From: Yoonia sp. F2084L
GTDB taxonomy: Bacteria > Pseudomonadota > Alphaproteobacteria > Rhodobacterales > Rhodobacteraceae
NCBI RefSeq assembly: GCF_023015625.1
Contig: NZ_JALKAH010000003.1
Span: 434,001 to 498,000, forward strand
Reading direction: 5' to 3'
DNA length: 64,000 nucleotides
Shown here piece by piece: positions 59,650-64,000 of the stretch (its first letter is position 1; each line of letters begins with the position of its first letter). The translations under genes and the position numbers were made by a program. The notes under the pieces were generated by a model that saw only the letters and a list, made by a program, of their open reading frames with translations, was not told where the DNA came from and made no database searches.

Positions 59650-61164
59650 ATGCCTGTGCCAAAACCTGTTGTTCTTTGTATTCTTGATGGCTGGGGCCTG
59701 CGTGACACGGTTGAAGGCAACGCGCCCAAGCAGGCGCATACCCCGCATTTTGATGCCATCATGCAAGGGCCACATGCGCAGCTTTTGACCCATGGCAATG
59801 ATGCTGGATTGCCCAGTGGTCAGATGGGCAACTCTGAGGTTGGTCATACCAATATCGGCGCAGGCCGTGTTGTGGCGATGGACCTGGGACAGATTGAACT
59901 GTCGATTGAAGACGGATCGTTTTTTGAGGCTAAGGCGCTGGTGGCGTTTATTGCCAAGATGAAAGCCAGCGGTGGCACCGCGCATTTGATGGGTGTTGTG
60001 TCCGATGGTGGGGTGCATGGGCATGTCGGTCATATTGTTGCAGCTGCGAAAGCGCTGACGGATGCGGGTGTGCCTGTTGCCATTCATGCCATCACAGATG
60101 GGCGCGATGTGGCACCTGCGTCGGCGAAGGAATTTATGGTGCAATTGCAAACCAACCTGCCAGCCGCCGCCCAGATCGTGACCGTCATTGGGCGGTATTT
60201 TGCAATGGACCGCGACAATCGTTGGGAGCGGGTCGAGACGGCTTACGATGCTATGATCAACGGCAAAGGCCATGCCGCTGACACACCGCAAGACGCCATC
60301 ACAGCGGCTTATGACGATGGCAAGACAGATGAGTTTATTCCGGCTACCGTCATTGGCGATTACGCTGGGTTGTCAGAAGGGGACGGATTTTTCTGCCTGA
60401 ACTTCCGCTCTGACCGCGCGCGCGAGATTTTGGCCGCGATTGCTGACCCGGATTTCGACGGGTTCGAACGCGACCAGCCAAAGCCGGCAGCATTGCTTGG
60501 CATGGTCAGCTATTCGGACCGGCACGACGGGTGGTTCAACACAGTCTTCCCTAAGCGCGACATCCAGAACACCCTTGGGGCATGGGTCGCAAAACACGGT
60601 CTGCGCCAATTCCGCTTGGCTGAAACCGAAAAGTACCCGCATGTGACTTTCTTTCTCAACGGCGGGATTGAAACGCCCGAGAAAGGCGAAGACCGCCATA
60701 TGCCCAAATCACCCAATGTGGCGACCTATGACATGCAGCCCGAAATGTCGGCAGGCGAAGTGACTGCGCATTTCGTTAAAGCCATCGAAGAAGGCTACGA
60801 TCTGATCGTTACCAACTACGCCAACCCCGACATGGTCGGACACACCGGCGATCTGGGTGCTGCGATCAAAGCCTGCGAGGCCGTTGATGATGGTTTGGGG
60901 CAGGTGTTGGCGGCGTTGAAGGCCGCAGGTGGTGCGATGATTGTGACGGCTGATCACGGCAATTGCGAGACGATGATTGATCCTGAAACGGGTGGGCCGC
61001 ACACCGCGCATACGTTGAACCCTGTTCCGGTGGCGCTGGTCGGCGGCCCTGATGGGGCATCCTTGCGCGAAGGGCGCTTGGCCGATCTCGCACCTACGGT
61101 GCTCGACCTCATGGGGCTGGACTTGCCGCCTGAAATGACCGGGCGGAGCCTGATCGAGACATGA
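59650..61164 (+). CDS. gpmI: 2,3-bisphosphoglycerate-independent phosphoglycerate mutase
   Basis: This 504-aa alkaline-phosphatase-superfamily enzyme interconverts 3- and 2-phosphoglycerate in glycolysis. Features are VLCILDGWGLRD, GQMGNSEVGHTNIGAGR with the catalytic Ser region, NYANPDMVGHTGDLGA and TADHGNCE near the C-terminus, holding metal ligands. AGGAG precedes the ATG by 8 bases. Its TGA overlaps the envC ATG, so the following envelope genes are co-expressed with this glycolytic gene. Confidence 0.96.
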   Translation: MPVPKPVVLCILDGWGLRDTVEGNAPKQAHTPHFDAIMQGPHAQLLTHGNDAGLPSGQMGNSEVGHTNIGAGRVVAMDLGQIELSIEDGSFFEAKALVAFIAKMKASGGTAHLMGVVSDGGVHGHVGHIVAAAKALTDAGVPVAIHAITDGRDVAPASAKEFMVQLQTNLPAAAQIVTVIGRYFAMDRDNRWERVETAYDAMINGKGHAADTPQDAITAAYDDGKTDEFIPATVIGDYAGLSEGDGFFCLNFRSDRAREILAAIADPDFDGFERDQPKPAALLGMVSYSDRHDGWFNTVFPKRDIQNTLGAWVAKHGLRQFRLAETEKYPHVTFFLNGGIETPEKGEDRHMPKSPNVATYDMQPEMSAGEVTAHFVKAIEEGYDLIVTNYANPDMVGHTGDLGAAIKACEAVDDGLGQVLAALKAAGGAMIVTADHGNCETMIDPETGGPHTAHTLNPVPVALVGGPDGASLREGRLADLAPTVLDLMGLDLPPEMTGRSLIET

Positions 61165-62234
61165 TGCGCCTTGCTGCTTTTCTGATCTGTTTTGGGTCCG
61201 TGGCCATCAGCCAGCAAACCGCGCAAGACGCGGCGGCCCAATTGCAGGCCGCACAAGAACAATTGCAAGCTGCGACAAGCGCGCGCGACCGGATTTCGGC
61301 ACTGACTGAAACCGTGCAGGCCTATGAGGCCGGATTGGCCGCCATGCGCGAGGAGCAGCGCGACATCGCCCTGCGCGAAGCGATTCTGGCTGATGAACTG
61401 ATCTTGCGGCGCGAAGAATTCGCGCAATTGCTGGGGGTCCTGTCGGCGATGAGCAAAACGCCGCTGCCTGTTTTGCGCGCCCATCCGCAAGGGCCGGTAA
61501 ACACAGCGCGTGCGGGGATGTTGGTTGCTGATGTTACGCCGGGTCTGGAGGCAGAAGTTTCGCGGCTCAACACGCTTTTGGAGCAAACGCAGACATTGCG
61601 CGCCTCTCAGGAAACTGCGGCGCAGACGTTAACTGACGGTCTGCAAGGGGCGCAAACTGCGCGCGCGGCACTGGGACAGGCGGTGTCTCAGCGAACAGAT
61701 TTGCCTGCGCGGTTTGAGGATGATCCGGTGCAAACGGCCCTGTTGGTGGCCAGCGCCCAGACGCTTGGCGATTTCGCAGCAGAGATGGCGGATGCCCGAC
61801 CCGATGAAACCGCAACGCTGACGGCTGATGGTAGCCTGCCCTTACCGGTGGTCGGTGTCGTCCTGCCCGATGATGCCAGCGGTCGTCCCGGTGTGCGTAT
61901 CGGCGCACCGCCCCGCGCGTTGGTTACAGCCCCCGCGCCCGCGACGATCCTGTTTCAAGGCCCGCTTTTGGACTACGGTACGGTTGTTATTCTTGAACCG
62001 GCAGCAGACGTGCTATTTATCCTTGCAGGCTTTGCCGAAGTCTTTGGTCAGGCGGGACAAGTGCTGCCAGAAGGTGCGCCAATCGGGCTTTTGGGCGATG
62101 GTACGGGATTTAATGACGGGATTTTGACCGAAAATTTAGGCAATGCGGCTGGGCAGCAGGCCCAAGCCCTTTATCTTGAGGTCAGACAAGGGCAAGGTCC
62201 CGTGAACCCCGACGCTTGGTTTGCGTTGGAGTAG
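61161..62234 (+). CDS. Murein hydrolase activator EnvC-like protein (degenerate LytM)
   Basis: This 357-aa protein has an N-terminal signal (MMRLAAFLICFGSVAISQQ), a long Ala/Gln/Leu coiled coil (20-180) and a C-terminal LytM-like domain (about 215-350). The zinc-binding His residues of active M23 endopeptidases are not visible; the region LDYGTVVILEPAADVLFILA lacks the usual GNxxxxxYAHL run. This fits EnvC-type activators, which switch on amidases rather than cutting murein. It overlaps gpmI by ATGA and is 13 bases before ctpA. Confidence 0.88.
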   Translation: MMRLAAFLICFGSVAISQQTAQDAAAQLQAAQEQLQAATSARDRISALTETVQAYEAGLAAMREEQRDIALREAILADELILRREEFAQLLGVLSAMSKTPLPVLRAHPQGPVNTARAGMLVADVTPGLEAEVSRLNTLLEQTQTLRASQETAAQTLTDGLQGAQTARAALGQAVSQRTDLPARFEDDPVQTALLVASAQTLGDFAAEMADARPDETATLTADGSLPLPVVGVVLPDDASGRPGVRIGAPPRALVTAPAPATILFQGPLLDYGTVVILEPAADVLFILAGFAEVFGQAGQVLPEGAPIGLLGDGTGFNDGILTENLGNAAGQQAQALYLEVRQGQGPVNPDAWFALE

Positions 62235-62247
62235 GTAAGGAAACGCG

Positions 62248-63591
62248 ATGAAAAAGTTGATACTGGCGGCCGTTGGCGGCGCTGCATTTGGATTGGTTGC
62301 GACGACGCAGGTGGCAGGCCCGCTTTTGGCGCAAGAGGCGCAGTCAAACACCAGCGTCTACGAACAGCTAGATCTTTTTGGTGATATCTTCGAGCGGATC
62401 CGATCGAACTATGTCGAAGAGGTTGATGACCGCGAACTGATCGAGGCCGCCATCAACGGCATGCTGACATCGCTTGATCCACACTCTAGCTATCTGTCTC
62501 CAGAAGCGGCACAGCGGATGCGGGTCAGCACATCCGGCGAATTTGGTGGGCTGGGTATTGAGGTCACGCAGGAAGAGGGCTGGGTCAAAGTCGTCTCACC
62601 TATGGACGGCACACCAGCGGAAGCTGCGGGCGTTCTGGCTGGCGATTTCATCACAGCCGTCGATGGCGAAAGCGTCTTGGGCCTGACGTTGGACGAAGCC
62701 GTACGCATGATGCGCGGCCCTGTCGGTGCTGAAATCATCGTGACAATCGTGCGCGAGGGTGAGGTGGAACCATTTGACGTCTCGATCATCCGGGACACGA
62801 TCAAACTGACCGCAGTCCGCAGCCGGACAGAAGGCAATGCCGTTGTTCTGCGGGTGACGACCTTTAACGAACAGACCTTTCCCAACCTGCGTGAGGGGAT
62901 TGAAGAACAGATCGAAGATGCAGGCGGTGTCGACAACATCGACGGTTTCGTCCTTGACCTGCGCAACAACCCCGGTGGTCTGCTAAGCCAGGCTGTCTAT
63001 GTGTCTGATGCGTTTCTTGACGCGGGTGAAATCGTATCGACACGTGGGCGCGTCGCGTCGGATGGGGATCGCTTCAATGCCAGCCCCGGTGATCTGGCGA
63101 TGGGTAAACCGATCGTTGTGCTGATCAACGGCGGCTCTGCCTCTGCGTCCGAGATTGTGGCGGGGGCCTTGCAAGACCATCGCCGTGCGATTGTGGTGGG
63201 CACAAACTCGTTCGGTAAAGGGTCGGTCCAGACCGTCGTGCCGCTTAGCCAAGATGGTGCGATGCGCCTTACAACGGCACGGTACTACACGCCATCGGGC
63301 CGGTCGATCCAGTCGCTAGGGATTTCGCCTGATATAATCGTGGAACAACCGCGGCCACGTCTGGATGAAGAGGAAGAAGACGAAAACGCGACACAGCGCT
63401 CCGAAGCCGGCCTGCGCGGGTCACTTGAAAACGACAGCCTGACCGAAGATGAAATCCGCCAGATCGAAGAAGACCGGGCACGGGCCGAGGCAGCGGCAGC
63501 GTTGCGCGAGGATGATTATCAACTGGCCTATGCGATTGATATCCTCAAAGGGCTGAACGCGCTGGGGCCAACGGCACTGGTTGATCCGTAG
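62248..63591 (+). CDS. S41 family C-terminal processing peptidase (CtpA type)
   Basis: This 447-aa protease has a signal or anchor (MKKLILAAVGGAAFGLVATT), a PDZ domain (about 90-165, FGGLGIEVTQEEGWVKVVSP) and the S41 catalytic domain, with GGSASASEI (296-303) and the Lys in NSFGKGSVQ (Lys324). Such proteases trim periplasmic proteins and often interact with murein factors. The C-terminus is long and charged (ERRRDE-like EEEEDENATQRSEAG). AAGGA precedes the ATG. It follows the EnvC-like gene directly. Confidence 0.94.
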   Translation: MKKLILAAVGGAAFGLVATTQVAGPLLAQEAQSNTSVYEQLDLFGDIFERIRSNYVEEVDDRELIEAAINGMLTSLDPHSSYLSPEAAQRMRVSTSGEFGGLGIEVTQEEGWVKVVSPMDGTPAEAAGVLAGDFITAVDGESVLGLTLDEAVRMMRGPVGAEIIVTIVREGEVEPFDVSIIRDTIKLTAVRSRTEGNAVVLRVTTFNEQTFPNLREGIEEQIEDAGGVDNIDGFVLDLRNNPGGLLSQAVYVSDAFLDAGEIVSTRGRVASDGDRFNASPGDLAMGKPIVVLINGGSASASEIVAGALQDHRRAIVVGTNSFGKGSVQTVVPLSQDGAMRLTTARYYTPSGRSIQSLGISPDIIVEQPRPRLDEEEEDENATQRSEAGLRGSLENDSLTEDEIRQIEEDRARAEAAAALREDDYQLAYAIDILKGLNALGPTALVDP

Positions 63592-63594
63592 GGT

Positions 63595-64000
63595 CTAGTC
63601 GCGCGTGATGCGGACCTGCCAGCAGTTGTTTCTGGCAGACCGCAGATCGACAAACGCCACGTCGTCGCGGGCCAACAATGTAGCAGCATAGCTTTCGACC
63701 GCGTCGCGCGGGGTGATCTGGCCTGTCCCGTAGATGACGCGTTCGTCAGCAGAGTGCGCCTTCAGCAGGTAGTCGGGCGAGACGATGACTTTGGGCAGGG
63801 CGGTCCCGTCCGGCGCGCAGTGGTCAGCGCATATAAAGACTGGTCCGGTTTCGGCATAGGCATGGATCGCGTCAAACGGCCGGTAGGCCAAGATCAACAT
63901 CGGTGCGCCTTCAGGGATCATTTTCAAACAGCAGCGGCAAGGCGCCGACCCATCGCTGATTTGACGCTCTGGCGGATTGCCATAGGCATCCAAACCACCT
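63595..64000 (-). CDS. DUF1203 domain-containing protein (5' part cut by window edge)
   Basis: The frame is open from base 64000 to a TAG at 63595, so the N-terminus is outside the window; a TTG at 63993 is in frame but need not be the start. The visible part has APCRCCLKMIPEGAPMLILA, then ETGPVFICADHC and AVESYAATLLARDDVAFVDL, and an ending NNCWQVRITRD, consistent with DUF1203. No function known. Its stop is 4 bases after the ctpA stop on the other strand. Confidence 0.8.
   Translation of the reverse strand, partial: GGLDAYGNPPERQISDGSAPCRCCLKMIPEGAPMLILAYRPFDAIHAYAETGPVFICADHCAPDGTALPKVIVSPDYLLKAHSADERVIYGTGQITPRDAVESYAATLLARDDVAFVDLRSARNNCWQVRITRD

Noticed and set aside
59032-60291. 419-residue open frame on the minus strand
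   Set aside because: It covers rlmH and gpmI in antisense; both plus-strand genes have full family motifs, and the antisense product looks like translated GC-rich shadow.

Overview
The window reads as one contiguous stretch of a Rhodobacterales (Roseobacter-group) alphaproteobacterial chromosome. The support is the protein families and their neighbourhoods: argH followed by a tiny lipoprotein gene, a DUF2834 gene, lysA and a TIGR02302 gene; a serC-serA block opposite serB; a fused oxidoreductase-SelD with mnmH; a CenR-like response regulator; and a dapD-to-dapE block. Coding density is high, base composition is fairly GC-rich, and many neighbouring genes overlap by ATGA or GTGA. I see no insertion sequence, prophage, CRISPR array, rRNA or tRNA gene. 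No stretch longer than about 300 bases lacks a gene.

Layout. 1-3750: a divergent cluster of a multi-cluster ferredoxin facing a biotin/lipoate-ligase-like gene, DUF6505 and DUF6352, which looks like a formate-dehydrogenase accessory neighbourhood. 3760-10280: TlpA-like thioredoxin, argH, a 57-aa lipoprotein, DUF2834, lysA and a large TIGR02302 membrane protein. 10390-15000: an AttEFGH-like set (ABC ATPase, FtsX-type permease, CrtC/AttH lipocalin) and a flavin oxidase-like protein. 15030-18160: SelD fusion and MnmH, i.e. selenophosphate and tRNA selenouridine synthesis. 18250-20170: a membrane-anchored protein with three 48-residue repeats. 20170-25150: serine biosynthesis (serC, serA, serB) with a candidate leader RNA. 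25190-32240: a PLP transsulfuration-type enzyme, rhodanese, CenR-like regulator with a structured 3' region, ribA, L,D-transpeptidase, rppH, MltB-type transglycosylase and small proteins. 32330-33110: an AT-richer DUF6000 gene beside structured noncoding sequence. 33110-39550: rnr, then dapD-x-x-DUF3445-x-dapE. 39690-50740: LOG protein, gluconokinase, and a LacI-controlled beta-mannosidase/ABC sugar-uptake operon. 50700-58580: a small hypothetical, rlmN, IalB, asparaginase, Hint protein, exonuclease III, MDR reductase, an XRE/DUF2975 pair and a lipoprotein. 58660-63590: a 19-codon leader ORF, rsfS, rlmH, gpmI, envC, ctpA. The right edge cuts a DUF1203 gene.

The most unusual signals are noncoding or very small. 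(i) The strand downstream of the CenR-like gene carries CUCCUCCC-type anti-Shine-Dalgarno blocks in a three-hairpin, terminator-ended 3' region. (ii) A 19-codon ORF with an excellent ribosome-binding site and an internal hairpin overlaps the rsfS start by ATGA. (iii) A 16-bp-arm inverted repeat overlaps the likely promoter of the mannosidase operon. (iv) Two hairpins lie ahead of serC. Among proteins, the 48-residue-repeat membrane protein and the Hint-domain protein are the least explained.

Limits: all calls come from reading the sequence and from remembered family features. No similarity search, folding or gene-finder statistics were run.
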